Shown here piece after piece: positions 27,095 to 36,673 of a DNA stretch of 64,000 bases. The notes beneath the pieces were generated by a model. That model made no database searches. It was not told the origin of the DNA and saw only the letters and a list, made by a program, of their open reading frames with translations. Made by a program: the position numbers and the translations under genes. This stretch comes from an uncultured Methanoregula sp. (GTDB taxonomy: Archaea > Halobacteriota > Methanomicrobia > Methanomicrobiales > Methanospirillaceae): NCBI RefSeq assembly GCF_963667735.1, contig NZ_OY763919.1:1799539-1863538 (forward strand), read 5' to 3'. How positions within the stretch are numbered: position 1 is the stretch's first letter; each line of letters starts with the position of its first letter.

Positions 27095-28218
27095 ATGTTC
27101 CACTGTTCAAGATCTTCTGGGATGACGAGGATGTCCGGTCCGTCACCGCGGCGATCCAGAAAGGTGCATACTGGGCGATTGGCCCGATGATCGATGAGTT
27201 CGAGAAGCGGATAGCAGAATATATCGGCCAGAAATATTGTGTGACATTCAATTCCGGCACATCTGCCCTGCATGCCCTCCTCCTTTCCTGCGCTATTTCT
27301 CCCGGCGATGAAATTATCGTCCCTTCATTCACGTTCATCTCCACGGCAAATTCAGCACTCTTTGTCAAGGCTAAACCTGTCTTTGCCGATATCGAGCGGA
27401 CAACGTTCGGCCTCGATCCCACCTCCGTTGAGGAGAAGATAACAAAGAAGACAAAGGCGATCATCCCTGTCCACTATGGGGGATGTCCCTGCAGGATCCA
27501 GGAGCTTCGCGAGATCGCCGATGATCACAACATCCTGCTCATTGAGGACGCTGCCGAATCCATGGGTGCAATGCTTGGCGGGAAGATGGTGGGAACGTTT
27601 GGCGATGCCTCCATGTTCAGCTTCTGCCAGAACAAGATCATCGCAACTGGTGAGGGTGGGGCGATCACTACCGATTCAAAGGAGATTTTCGAGAAGCTCA
27701 AACTGATGCGCTCGCACGGGCGTGAAGACTGTGCCAATTACTTTGCAACGTCCGATTACCTGGAATACGTCTCCCTTGGCTACAATTTCAGGATGTCGGA
27801 GATCACCGCAGCCCTCGGTGTTGCGCAGATAAAGAAGATCGACCGGCTCATCTCCATGCGGCAGAAGAACGCCCGGTACTATGCTGCAATCCTCAAGCAT
27901 GTGCCGTATATCCGGGTGCCTGAATTTCCCCCGGAGTACTCCAGCGTGTACCAGCTCTACACGGTCCTCATCAACGGGGGCCGGGCACAGCGCGACGGAC
28001 TCATCGCACAGCTCGGGCAGAATCATGTGTCGTCGAAGGTGTACTTCTACCCGGTTCACCTGACCCGATTCTATCGGGAAACGTTCGGCTGTTCACCAGG
28101 TATGCTGCCGGTAACTGAGGAGGTCTCGGATTCCGCAATAACCCTGCCGATGTATCCCTCCCTGACAACCGAAGAGATGGATTATGTGGCCGGTGTCCTG
28201 GCCCGGTGCACCCTTTAA
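27091..28218 (+). CDS. DegT/DnrJ/EryC1 PLP-dependent sugar aminotransferase
   Basis: The 375-aa enzyme transfers an amino group to a 3- or 4-keto nucleotide sugar. The PLP lysine lies in FCQNKIIATGEGG, and the family blocks FNSGTSALHALLL, VPSFTFISTANS and EDAAESMGA are present. Length is normal. It overlaps the radical SAM gene by 4 bp. With the epimerase/dehydratase two genes earlier it could make an amino sugar precursor. Base composition is still like the core genome. Confidence 0.93.
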   Translation: MNVPLFKIFWDDEDVRSVTAAIQKGAYWAIGPMIDEFEKRIAEYIGQKYCVTFNSGTSALHALLLSCAISPGDEIIVPSFTFISTANSALFVKAKPVFADIERTTFGLDPTSVEEKITKKTKAIIPVHYGGCPCRIQELREIADDHNILLIEDAAESMGAMLGGKMVGTFGDASMFSFCQNKIIATGEGGAITTDSKEIFEKLKLMRSHGREDCANYFATSDYLEYVSLGYNFRMSEITAALGVAQIKKIDRLISMRQKNARYYAAILKHVPYIRVPEFPPEYSSVYQLYTVLINGGRAQRDGLIAQLGQNHVSSKVYFYPVHLTRFYRETFGCSPGMLPVTEEVSDSAITLPMYPSLTTEEMDYVAGVLARCTL

Positions 28219-28226
28219 CGATTTTT

Positions 28227-29153
28227 ATGCAGGTCTCTGCCATAATTCCGACGAAGAACCGGTATTCCGATCTGGTAGCCTGTGTTCGATCGCTTCTCTT
28301 CCAGACGATGAAGCCGGACGAGATAATTGTAGTCGACGCGAGCGATACTGGCGGACTGGAAGAGGTACTCGATACAACGTTTGGGAATAATCCGGTGATA
28401 CGGTACATCCACTCACGGCCGGGACTGACACTCCAGAGGAATATCGGAGTTCAGGCTGCGGGGGGCGATATTCTCCTCTTCTTCGATGACGATGTGGTTC
28501 TTGAGAAGAACTTTGTTGCGGAGATCTCCCGGGTTTTCGAGAGCGATACCGGGAAGTTAATCGGCGGCGTGTACGGGAATATCGTTCCTTCCTTTGAATC
28601 TGGCGAAGAGAAGAAGTGCGCCGGGGGGAAGTCTTCCCTGCTTCTTTTCGCATATTCCCTGTTTGCTTCCGTATTCTTTCTCTCGAAAGTCAGGAAAGAC
28701 GGGAAGTTCCAGCCGACCGGTTTTCCAACCTACCCTTACGGATCCGATGTTATCACGACCGTCGAGTGTGTTCCAGGAGGACTGACCGGGTACCGCAGGG
28801 AGGTTTTCCAGGAATTTTCCTTTGACGAAAACCTCACGGGCTACGGGTACATGGAGGACGACGATTTCTCGTACCGGGTTTCCCGGAAATATAAAAACGT
28901 CTACACCCCTCACGCCCGGGTGATCCACAACGAGTCGCCTGCAGCGCGGGACCGGCGCTACGCGAGCCGGAAGATGATGATAATGAATTACTATTATCTT
29001 TTTGTGAAGAATATCCCGCAGGATTTTTTCCACCGGGCGGTTTTCTGGTGGTCGGTCCTGGGGTTGTTCACAAATGAGATTATCACACTTAATTATTCTG
29101 GGATCCAAGGTCTTAAAGATGGTCTTAATCTCCGAGGGAAACCATATAGATAG
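28227..29153 (+). CDS. GT2-family glycosyltransferase
   Basis: The 308-aa protein opens with the GT-A pattern SAIIPTKNRYSDL and carries the metal-binding FFDDDVV (DxD) and an acceptor-side ED motif (GYGYMEDDDFSYRV). A hydrophobic stretch near residues 140-155 and another near the C-terminus (FWWSVLGLFT) suggest membrane association. The start at 28227 is preferred over a frame beginning inside the aminotransferase. It ends the first glycan block; sequence composition becomes AT-rich right after it. Confidence 0.88.
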   Translation: MQVSAIIPTKNRYSDLVACVRSLLFQTMKPDEIIVVDASDTGGLEEVLDTTFGNNPVIRYIHSRPGLTLQRNIGVQAAGGDILLFFDDDVVLEKNFVAEISRVFESDTGKLIGGVYGNIVPSFESGEEKKCAGGKSSLLLFAYSLFASVFFLSKVRKDGKFQPTGFPTYPYGSDVITTVECVPGGLTGYRREVFQEFSFDENLTGYGYMEDDDFSYRVSRKYKNVYTPHARVIHNESPAARDRRYASRKMMIMNYYYLFVKNIPQDFFHRAVFWWSVLGLFTNEIITLNYSGIQGLKDGLNLRGKPYR

Positions 29154-29238
29154 GATTGAGTTTTTCTGACCGTTAATTATGAAAAAATGAGTTATAGTGT
29201 TTATTTTTCGGCTATTGTGAGATCAAGACTAGAAAAAA

Positions 29239-30240
29239 TTATTCTTTAAATTCCTTTAACATTTTATCCAAACCGGTCTGCAGTGATATTTTTGGTACCC
29301 AGTCTAATAATCGAGTTGCTTTTGTAATATCCGGATAACGTTTCAGAGGATCATCATTGGGAAGAGGGTGAAATTCAAACGTTGAGGATGAGTGGGTCAT
29401 GGTTTTGATCATATGTGCAAGTTCCATGACTGTGTGTTCTTCAGGATTTCCAATATTGATTACTTCTCCTCTGCATGCATCATCTGCACTGATAAATTTC
29501 AGTAAACCCTCAATTTGATCCGTAACATAGCAAAAACTCCGTGTCTGTGAGCCATCACCGAATATCGAGATCGGCTCGTTCTTCATTGCCTGGGATAAAA
29601 ACCTGGGAATAACACGGCCGTAGATCCCATCTCCTCTCATTTTTGGACCATAGGTATTGAAAATTCGGGCTATTCGTACATTCACATTATACTGACGGAG
29701 GTATGCCATGCAGAGTGCCTCTCCTGCCCGCTTTGCCTCATCATAACACCCGCGGATACCAATGGTGTTTACATTTCCCCAATAGGATTCGGGCGTTGGA
29801 AAAATCGTAGATTGACCATATATCTCGCTTGTCGAGGTAAAAAGGAATTTTGCATTATTTTTTCTCGCAAGTTCAAGGGCATTGAGGGTACCTATTGTAT
29901 TTGATTTTAATATCTGAATGGGATATTTTTCAAATTCGAAGGGGGATGCTCTGGACGCAAGATGAAATACGTAATGTACGGGCTCATGCAATTCCAATTC
30001 TTCAGAAACATCCTGAGTGATTAGGTGGAAATGTTTATTATTGCGGATATGTATGAGGTTTTGTTCTCTTCCACTAGCAAAATTATCAACACAAATTACA
30101 TTTCCCCCAATTTTGATCAGAACCTCACAGATCAATGATCCAAGGAAACCTGCCCCCCCGGTGATAAGTATGGTCTTATCTGCAAATGGGGTGGAGTCGA
30201 TATTCTGAACAATGGAATCAACATCTTCCTGAATTGCCAT
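29239..30240 (-). CDS. uxs: UDP-glucuronate decarboxylase (UDP-xylose synthase)
   Basis: The 333-aa enzyme has NAD motif GGAGFLG, the UXS-specific HLASRASPFEFEKYP, the catalytic TSTSEIYG, and ESYWGNVN followed by CYDEAKR (Tyr-x3-Lys). These strings distinguish UDP-glucuronate decarboxylases from 4-epimerases. The reaction turns UDP-glucuronate into UDP-xylose. It lies 9 bp after galU and two genes after ugd, so the full route from glucose-1-phosphate is encoded in one operon. A GGAGG lies in the galU tail 14 nt upstream of the ATG. Confidence 0.88.
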   Translation of the reverse strand: MAIQEDVDSIVQNIDSTPFADKTILITGGAGFLGSLICEVLIKIGGNVICVDNFASGREQNLIHIRNNKHFHLITQDVSEELELHEPVHYVFHLASRASPFEFEKYPIQILKSNTIGTLNALELARKNNAKFLFTSTSEIYGQSTIFPTPESYWGNVNTIGIRGCYDEAKRAGEALCMAYLRQYNVNVRIARIFNTYGPKMRGDGIYGRVIPRFLSQAMKNEPISIFGDGSQTRSFCYVTDQIEGLLKFISADDACRGEVINIGNPEEHTVMELAHMIKTMTHSSSTFEFHPLPNDDPLKRYPDITKATRLLDWVPKISLQTGLDKMLKEFKE

Positions 30241-30249
30241 GATACTTTT

Positions 30250-31152
30250 TCAATCCTCCAGTAATTTTAATAAAAATTTTTTCATCTCAAGTGAAAACTC
30301 ATCCCGCTGAAGGGTAAGTTCAATACTTGATTTCATCCACCCCAGTTTATCACCTATATCATATCGTTTGCAGTTGGTTACAAGCCCCAGTGGTCGATCC
30401 AGATGAATAAGGGCATCCGTTAACTGGAGTTCCCCACCAAAACCGGGTTTAGTCTCTTTGAGGAGACTAAAAATATCTGGGGTAAGGAGGTACCTTCCAA
30501 TAGCGCCCAAATTGCTTGGGGCGATATCCGGGTGGGGCTTTTCGATGATATTCTGAATCTGGTATACGTTGTTTTCGAGCGGAGTTCCATCAATTATTCC
30601 ATAATCCATAATTTTTTCGCGAGGAACGGATTCAATAGCAATCACGCTCCTTTGATATTTATTGAATGTCTCAATCATCTGACTTGTACATGTTTCGTAC
30701 CCTTCAAACGGAATAGTAATCGTGTCGCCAAGAAGAACAACAAAGGGATCGTCTCCACAGTGCCTCTCTGCAAGGAGCACAGCGTCCCCCAATCCTTTTG
30801 CCTCTTTTTGTCGGATGTAATGAATATCCACAAGATTTGATAGTTCTTTCTCGCGTGAAAGAACTGCAAAGTCTTTCTTTTCTTTTAATTTCTGCTCAAG
30901 TTCATACGAGAAATCAAAATGATCTTCAATTGCTCTTTTCCCTCGTCCGGTAATGATGAGAATATCCTCAATTCCGGAGGCAATTGCTTCTTCCACAACA
31001 TATTGGATGACAGGTTTATCCACGACAGGAAGCATTTCTTTTGGCTGAGCCCGGGTAATCGGAAGAAAACGGGTTCCCAGACCTGCTGCGGGAATGACTG
31101 CTTTTTTGATTGAATTTTTTTTCTTATGCATACGAGCATTTGGTTTTTTCAC
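30250..31152 (-). CDS. galU: UTP-glucose-1-phosphate uridylyltransferase
   Basis: The 300-aa enzyme makes UDP-glucose. It has the nucleotidyltransferase opening VIPAAGLGTRFLP, then PKEMLPVVDKP, the LLGDT metal site, GIIDGT and GAIGRYLL. The start is taken as GTG at 31152: GAGGGG lies 8 nt upstream and the codon forms the 4-bp GTGA overlap with the ugd stop. An ATG at 31131 is the alternative. Its product feeds Ugd and then Uxs. Confidence 0.93.
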   Translation of the reverse strand: MKKPNARMHKKKNSIKKAVIPAAGLGTRFLPITRAQPKEMLPVVDKPVIQYVVEEAIASGIEDILIITGRGKRAIEDHFDFSYELEQKLKEKKDFAVLSREKELSNLVDIHYIRQKEAKGLGDAVLLAERHCGDDPFVVLLGDTITIPFEGYETCTSQMIETFNKYQRSVIAIESVPREKIMDYGIIDGTPLENNVYQIQNIIEKPHPDIAPSNLGAIGRYLLTPDIFSLLKETKPGFGGELQLTDALIHLDRPLGLVTNCKRYDIGDKLGWMKSSIELTLQRDEFSLEMKKFLLKLLED

Positions 31153-32423
31153 CAGCAAATCCCCTCTATACCCTCATAAGATAGAATTCTTCTGCCCTCA
31201 ATTATTATTTTGGATTTCATTAAATCAAACTCACTGTTCAGATACTGGAATTCCGGCCATTCCGTCATGATGAGCGCCGCATCGGCATTCCTGAGCGCAT
31301 CTGCAGCGGAACGGTAATACTCAATATCGGGAATTATTTTTTTTGCAGCGTTAATTGCAACTGGATCATATGCAGTCACCCTGGATCCCTGCTTCAGCAG
31401 CGCTTGAATTACAACGAGTGCGCGTGATTCACGTACATCGTCGGTGTTATCTTTGAAAGCAAGTCCAAGAACTGCAATACGTTTGTTTTGCAGAGAACCT
31501 GTACGTTTTTCGAGCAATTCAATTATTTTTATAGGCTGGAGAGCGTTTACACGCATAACCGACTTTAAAAGAATCGGGTCCTCACCATGGCATTCCGCCA
31601 ATTTGATGAGGCTTTTAACGTCTTTTGGAAAACAACTGCCGCCAAATCCTACACCGGCATTGAGAAAGTACGGAGAAATTCTGTGGTCCAATCCTACACC
31701 GCGCATGACATTGTTAACATCCAGGTTGAGTTTTTTACAAATGTTGCCAATTTCATTTGAAAATGAAATTTTTGTTGCTAAAAATGCATTTGAAGCATAT
31801 TTTATCATTTCAGCTTCCATAATCGACGTTATGATTATTGGAGCTTTGAGGGGAGAATAGAGTGTATTAAGAATATTTTCCGTGCCACGGTCATTACAGC
31901 CAATCACAATCCGATCCGGATGGAAAAAATCTTCAATCGCCCGGCCCTCCCGTAAAAATTCCGGGTTGACGCCAAAACTCAGATTTTTATTGTTTTTTGA
32001 GGCAGACCGGGTTATTGGGATAACCAGATTCTGGGTTGTTCCCGGAGGGACAGTGCTTTTTACAAGAATCAGGTGGTTTGTTCCCTTATCCTGCAATATA
32101 TCCCCGATTGACTCACTTGCCTGGCTTATATAGTCCAGATTGGCACTTCCATCTTCCCGATCAGGAGTTCCGACACAAATAATGGTTATATCCGTATTGA
32201 GGATTTCATGATATGATGCTGAAGCAGTAAGGTTCTTTTTGACATTGGATTTAAGATATGTTTCAAGCCCGGTCTCATAAATTGGTGGAATGCCATCATT
32301 AATTGATTTAACTTTTTGTGGGTCCTTCTCAATAATTACGACAGAATAACCTAGCTCCGCAAAACATACTGCAGACACAAGACCTACATATCCACCGCCA
32401 ACTATGGAGATTTTCAGATGCAC
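31149..32423 (-). CDS. ugd: UDP-glucose 6-dehydrogenase
   Basis: The 424-aa enzyme oxidises UDP-glucose to UDP-glucuronate with NAD(+). It has the NAD motif GGGYVGLV, the central FGVNPEFLREG block, catalytic cysteine in GFGGSCFPKD and the C-terminal LGLAFKDNTDDVRES. I start it at the GTG giving MHLKISIVGGG because a TATA element lies about 27 nt upstream of that codon; an in-frame ATG at 32471 would lie upstream of the transcript start. First gene of the ugd-galU-uxs operon. Confidence 0.92.
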   Translation of the reverse strand: MHLKISIVGGGYVGLVSAVCFAELGYSVVIIEKDPQKVKSINDGIPPIYETGLETYLKSNVKKNLTASASYHEILNTDITIICVGTPDREDGSANLDYISQASESIGDILQDKGTNHLILVKSTVPPGTTQNLVIPITRSASKNNKNLSFGVNPEFLREGRAIEDFFHPDRIVIGCNDRGTENILNTLYSPLKAPIIITSIMEAEMIKYASNAFLATKISFSNEIGNICKKLNLDVNNVMRGVGLDHRISPYFLNAGVGFGGSCFPKDVKSLIKLAECHGEDPILLKSVMRVNALQPIKIIELLEKRTGSLQNKRIAVLGLAFKDNTDDVRESRALVVIQALLKQGSRVTAYDPVAINAAKKIIPDIEYYRSAADALRNADAALIMTEWPEFQYLNSEFDLMKSKIIIEGRRILSYEGIEGICW

Positions 32424-32445
32424 GAAATTAATTGGGTTGAGCAAG

Positions 32446-32453
32446 GAATATAC
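32446..32453 (-). promoter_or_regulatory. TATA box deciding the ugd start
   Basis: On the minus strand the segment reads TGTATATT, 23-30 nt before the GTG at 32423. No Shine-Dalgarno is present, so a leaderless GTG start is favoured over the upstream ATG. Confidence 0.45.
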
Positions 32454-32629
32454 ATTTCTATAACGCAACAAACTGCTTTTATTATTTGAAATTGCCCCCG
32501 TTTACGCAGAAAATGTAACCGGATAATAAAACAGACAAATCCCTCTCCTGATAAATGTATGCGGTATTCAAGATATGAAAACACTTTTTGACCGAGAGAT
32601 GCTATTATTGATGATAGGTTGATGTTAAC

Positions 32630-33643
32630 ATGAATAATACTGCACTTGTCTCGATTTGCATACCAACATATAATCGGGCAAATATGGTGAATCGGACTAT
32701 TGAAAGTGCACTGGATCAGACCTACCCTCATATCGAAGTTATTGTTGTGGATGATTGTTCTACGGATAATACCGATGAAATCGTTGCATCTTTTAATGAT
32801 CCCCGATTGAAATACGTGAAAAATTCGCGGAATCTGGGTCAGTTTCAGAATTGTAATCTGTGTCTTGAGATTGCAAAGGGAAAATATATCCATATACTTC
32901 ATTCTGATGATTACATTGAACCCGATTTTACGCGTATTTGTGTATCTTTTCTGGAGGATCATCCCGAGGTCTCCCTCACATACTCGTCAGCCCACTTTAC
33001 CTGTGGAGATGAAAAACAGGAAATCACCAATTTTCCTTCGGATATGACTTTTAATTCCCCAGATGGCTTCCGACAGATACTGATGCAAACCCTGTCTATA
33101 ATAACTCCTTCTGTCATGGCCAGGAGAGATGTCTATAAAGAAATTGGATACTTCTCCCCGGAATACCCCTATGCTGCTGATTATTACCAATGGCTCAGGA
33201 TATCGAGGAAATATTCAATTGCCTATGTAAGATCTGCATGGATCAATTATCGGATCGGAAATCATTCCGAATCTCATAATTATCTTTTCAGGAATCCGAC
33301 CGGCTATCTGGATCTTATTAAAATATACACAAGGACTGTTGTAGAATTAGGTGATGCTCGTGATGAGTTCACGGATGAACTTAACTTTGCATTTTACCAG
33401 TTTATCAGAACAATATTATCTGCAGGTCTTACCCGTTCTGAACAAATATCCGCAATATCACCTTCTTTTTTTTATGGAATTGCATTGAGCACAATATCTC
33501 TTGTAAGGGCACGATCGATGAAGGAGAAACTCATAAAAATCAAATATATACTCATGATCCATTTCATTGGATTTTGTATGTCGTATTCAGTCACACGCCA
33601 GCTGATCCGGCCGTTTCTGACACACCCGCAACTTGGGTATTGA
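32630..33643 (+). CDS. GT2-family glycosyltransferase
   Basis: The 337-aa protein starts with the GT-A signature VSICIPTYNRANMVNRTIES, has VVDDCSTDNT and the metal-binding HSDDYIEPDF, and continues with a typical acceptor region (SPEYPYAADYYQWLRI). The C-terminal third is helical with a hydrophobic patch (IKYILMIHFIGFCMSY) that may dock to the membrane. The donor sugar is unknown. A single gene between the minus-strand UDP-xylose operon and two acyltransferases; the 282 bp after it hold no gene. Confidence 0.88.
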   Translation: MNNTALVSICIPTYNRANMVNRTIESALDQTYPHIEVIVVDDCSTDNTDEIVASFNDPRLKYVKNSRNLGQFQNCNLCLEIAKGKYIHILHSDDYIEPDFTRICVSFLEDHPEVSLTYSSAHFTCGDEKQEITNFPSDMTFNSPDGFRQILMQTLSIITPSVMARRDVYKEIGYFSPEYPYAADYYQWLRISRKYSIAYVRSAWINYRIGNHSESHNYLFRNPTGYLDLIKIYTRTVVELGDARDEFTDELNFAFYQFIRTILSAGLTRSEQISAISPSFFYGIALSTISLVRARSMKEKLIKIKYILMIHFIGFCMSYSVTRQLIRPFLTHPQLGY

Positions 33644-33925
33644 TATTTTCCTCATTTATATGAAAAAATCTCTATTTCAGATTGATCCACTATCAGGTTT
33701 CCACATCTCATTCTCACTGATCCAATTTCCTATTATACCTAAATTGTGGGTGCTGAAAACAAACTTCTTCTTTGTGTGAGAAGGAAAAACCCGTTCTTCC
33801 TTTCCCAATTGATTCTTAGATTTTATATGGATTCGTTGCAGTTCGGGTAAAAAATTTCAAGGTGTAGAATCATATAGTGAAAGAGTAAAAAGTCATGATC
33901 AATCCATGTCATATTGGTTTATTCT

Positions 33926-34474
33926 ATGTCGTTAATTAAATTCATAAAGGAATCTATGGCCTTTTTCATAACATATTCACCGGATAGCAGGTTTTTTTCC
34001 GAATTACGGTTCTGGTATTACAAGAAATGCCTGGAAAAGACGTCCGGCCGGTTTGATATCGGGATGGGTGTGATTATTTACAGTCCCGAAAATGTCCATA
34101 TCGGGAATGGAACAATATTAAACCGGTTTATTGAACTTAGAGCGTCTCCGAATTCCAAGATTTTTATTGGCGATAATTGCCTGCTTGCTTCCTTTGTTAT
34201 GATAATAACTGCAAATCACAACTTCCTTGACAAAAAATCTTTAATAAAGAACCAGGGGCACTCGGAAAAACAAGTCATTATCGGCAACGATGTCTGGATT
34301 GGTGCAAAGTCAATAATCCTGCCTGGGGTAACGATTGGGGATGGGGCAGTTATTGGTGCCGGGTGCGTGGTAACCAAAGATGTGCCTCCCTATTGTGTTG
34401 CGGTTGGCAATCCGGCCCGTATTATTAAAAATCGGGAACAACAGGAACGTAATCCTGATTATGAGCTGATGTGA
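33926..34474 (+). CDS. left-handed beta-helix acyltransferase
   Basis: The 182-aa protein has hexapeptide repeats ([57 protein letters not shown]) and the closing [16 protein letters not shown] of the maltose/WbbJ-type O-acetyltransferase family. The likely catalytic histidine is in TANHNF. It would acetylate a sugar hydroxyl using acetyl-CoA. The ATG at 33926 is used; a TTG four codons upstream is also open. A second member of the family follows 230 bp later. Confidence 0.88.
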   Translation: MSLIKFIKESMAFFITYSPDSRFFSELRFWYYKKCLEKTSGRFDIGMGVIIYSPENVHIGNGTILNRFIELRASPNSKIFIGDNCLLASFVMIITANHNFLDKKSLIKNQGHSEKQVIIGNDVWIGAKSIILPGVTIGDGAVIGAGCVVTKDVPPYCVAVGNPARIIKNREQQERNPDYELM

Positions 34475-34701
34475 TTTTTACACTTCGTTCGTTAACTATC
34501 GAAACCCCCGATAAAGTAATGTATATGAATTTTTGAAATAATCACATGGTTCTTTCTTCAATATCGACAAAACACCTTTTATTATAATCTTTCCCGATCT
34601 TGAGGGTAATTGTCGTGTTAATCCAACCTTTTTTATATGTCTGCAAATGGGAGGGAAGTTTGTCCTTGAATCTGTTGTTTTTGCAAGGGATATTTTTAAA
34701 T

Positions 34702-35280
34702 ATGCCGCTCAAATATGGAATGGGTTATATGACATATTTCCGGTTTTGTGTTCAGGCCATTGGACAATTATTTTCTGATATTTTTGAACAGTTACTGATC
34801 ATTGCACCGGATCAATACTATATCTTTAATTTCCGAAAAAAATACTGGCGGAAAAAATTAATGGCCGGATCGGAATTGAAGACAATCGGGAAATTCTCGG
34901 TTATCAAGAACCCTTCAAAAATATTCATCGGAAGATCGGTCATTAATAATTTTACAACGATAGATGCTACCCTGGGTGAGGGTATCTGGATCGGAAATGA
35001 TGTATTTATTGGCTTATATGTTCTTATCGTCTGTTATGATCATTGCTTTTCTGATTCAGTTAAACCAATAGCTGAACAAGGGTATACGTCAGGAAAAATT
35101 GTCATTGAAGATGATGTGTGGATTGGCTCACATGTCGTTATAACAAATAATGTTACTATTGGTAAGGGAAGTGTTATTGGAGCCGGGGCAGTTGTAACTC
35201 ATGATATCCCGCCATACTCTGTTGCAGTAGGTGTTCCTGCAAAAGTTATCAGAACAAGGATCATATCATCTTCTGAATAA
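34702..35280 (+). CDS. second left-handed beta-helix acyltransferase
   Basis: The 192-aa protein has an N-terminal helical part (FRFCVQAIGQLFSDIFEQLL) and hexapeptide repeats (IFIGRSVINNFTTI, IWIGNDVFIGLYVLI, VWIGSHVVITNNVTIG, SVIGAGAVV) ending in DIPPYSVAVGVPAKVI. The histidine in CYDHCF is the likely catalytic base. It is a distant paralogue of the gene before it. The start is uncertain: the ATG at 34702 has AAGGGA 11 nt upstream, while ATGs at 34720 and 34729 and a TTG at 34600 are in frame. Confidence 0.82.
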   Translation: MPLKYGMGYMTYFRFCVQAIGQLFSDIFEQLLIIAPDQYYIFNFRKKYWRKKLMAGSELKTIGKFSVIKNPSKIFIGRSVINNFTTIDATLGEGIWIGNDVFIGLYVLIVCYDHCFSDSVKPIAEQGYTSGKIVIEDDVWIGSHVVITNNVTIGKGSVIGAGAVVTHDIPPYSVAVGVPAKVIRTRIISSSE

Positions 35281-35570
35281 AAAATGAGTAAATCCCATAA
35301 AATGGCGATTCACTTGATTTAGATTAATCGGGCCTAAATAGTAAAAACCGATAGATAATAAGTTTCCCCAATCCTAGAACATGGATATATTCCCTTATTT
35401 TTTCAAATATCAGAATAAATTCATTTCAATGCGTGTAGGGATTAATCAGTCACGATTTTTTTTAAGAAACGGTTATATGCGCTTAAAAATTACACAGATT
35501 TTTGCTATTTTTTTAATACTACTCGAAGGGATTTCACACAATTGAAAAAGGAAATGCAAATGACAGATGA

Positions 35571-36512
35571 TTATTTTTTAGAATAATATGTCTGCACCCA
35601 TTCAGTCATCAGGTTAATCCCTGTTTCGAGATCAGTTTTGGGATTCCAGCCAAGGGTGCTATTAATGAGTGAATTATTTCCATAAGCCCCAAACTGGTCC
35701 CGGGGTGTCGGACCGACAACTTCGACAGGATACTTGCCCGGTGTTTCTCCAAACGAGTTTATAATCATATCCAATAATGCCGATACACAGGTTTTTCTTC
35801 CTGTACATACGTTGAATGTCCTGCCTGTGGCTTTTTTACTAATCATAGAGAGGTATAATGCTTCGACTACATCATCGATATAAACGAAGTCCCGGAACCT
35901 TTCCAGTGATCCTTTAACCACTATGGGCTGATGTTGGGCTATGTATGCCATGTAAATGCTGATCATTCCCTGTTTCATATTATTCATATTTTGCCCGGGT
36001 CCGTAAACATTGAATAATCGTAAAACCGTAGTATCCAGACCCATGTCATTGAATATTGTAATATATTGTTCAGAAGCGCATTTTCCAACGCTGTAAAACG
36101 ATTTTGGGGCAAGGGAATCAGTCTCTTTCAATGGACCTTCATGACCATCCCCGTATACGGTCATAGAGCTTGTATAGATGAATTTTTTCAGATCATTTTC
36201 ATGAGCCCATTTCAGTAACTGCAATGTGCCCATTGTATTGGTTTTTAGATCGTACACCGGTTGTTCGTATGATATTTCTCCGGATGCCTGGGCAGCAAGG
36301 TGCGCAATAGCATCTACTTCCATATGATTCAGTTTCTCAATGAAATGATCGTCAGAAATATCCAGATGAATAATCTCTGACCCCCTCGGGATATTTTCAA
36401 TATAACCGGCGGAAAGGTTATCTATAATAATTACTTCATGTCCTTCCTGCAGGCATCTGGTTGCAAAATGCGAACCGATGAATCCTGCTCCACCTGTAAT
36501 TAAGACTTTCAT
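35571..36512 (-). CDS. NAD-dependent nucleotide-sugar epimerase
   Basis: The 313-aa extended SDR has GGAGFIG near the start, HLAAQASGEIS, the catalytic YTSSMTVYG with YSVGK (Tyr-x3-Lys) and the substrate-side RLFNVYGPGQ. It resembles UDP-glucose/UDP-GlcNAc 4-epimerases. GGAGAG 7 nt before the ATG fixes the start. It follows the KdsB-like operon on the same strand after 161 bp, so it may be a separate unit. The 290 bp downstream hold no gene. Confidence 0.87.
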   Translation of the reverse strand: MKVLITGGAGFIGSHFATRCLQEGHEVIIIDNLSAGYIENIPRGSEIIHLDISDDHFIEKLNHMEVDAIAHLAAQASGEISYEQPVYDLKTNTMGTLQLLKWAHENDLKKFIYTSSMTVYGDGHEGPLKETDSLAPKSFYSVGKCASEQYITIFNDMGLDTTVLRLFNVYGPGQNMNNMKQGMISIYMAYIAQHQPIVVKGSLERFRDFVYIDDVVEALYLSMISKKATGRTFNVCTGRKTCVSALLDMIINSFGETPGKYPVEVVGPTPRDQFGAYGNNSLINSTLGWNPKTDLETGINLMTEWVQTYYSKK

Positions 36513-36673
36513 GAAACTCTCCAATTATTCTCTCAATATTGTTTTAAACCAGAGAATAAATTCTTTATCGAAGCAAACGGTTATAATCGATATTAAAAAA
36601 CGGAACCGTATGTTTCATTCAATAATTATTGAAAACTATCTTTGTAAATTCCCGCTTTCAAAAAGATATCTGA

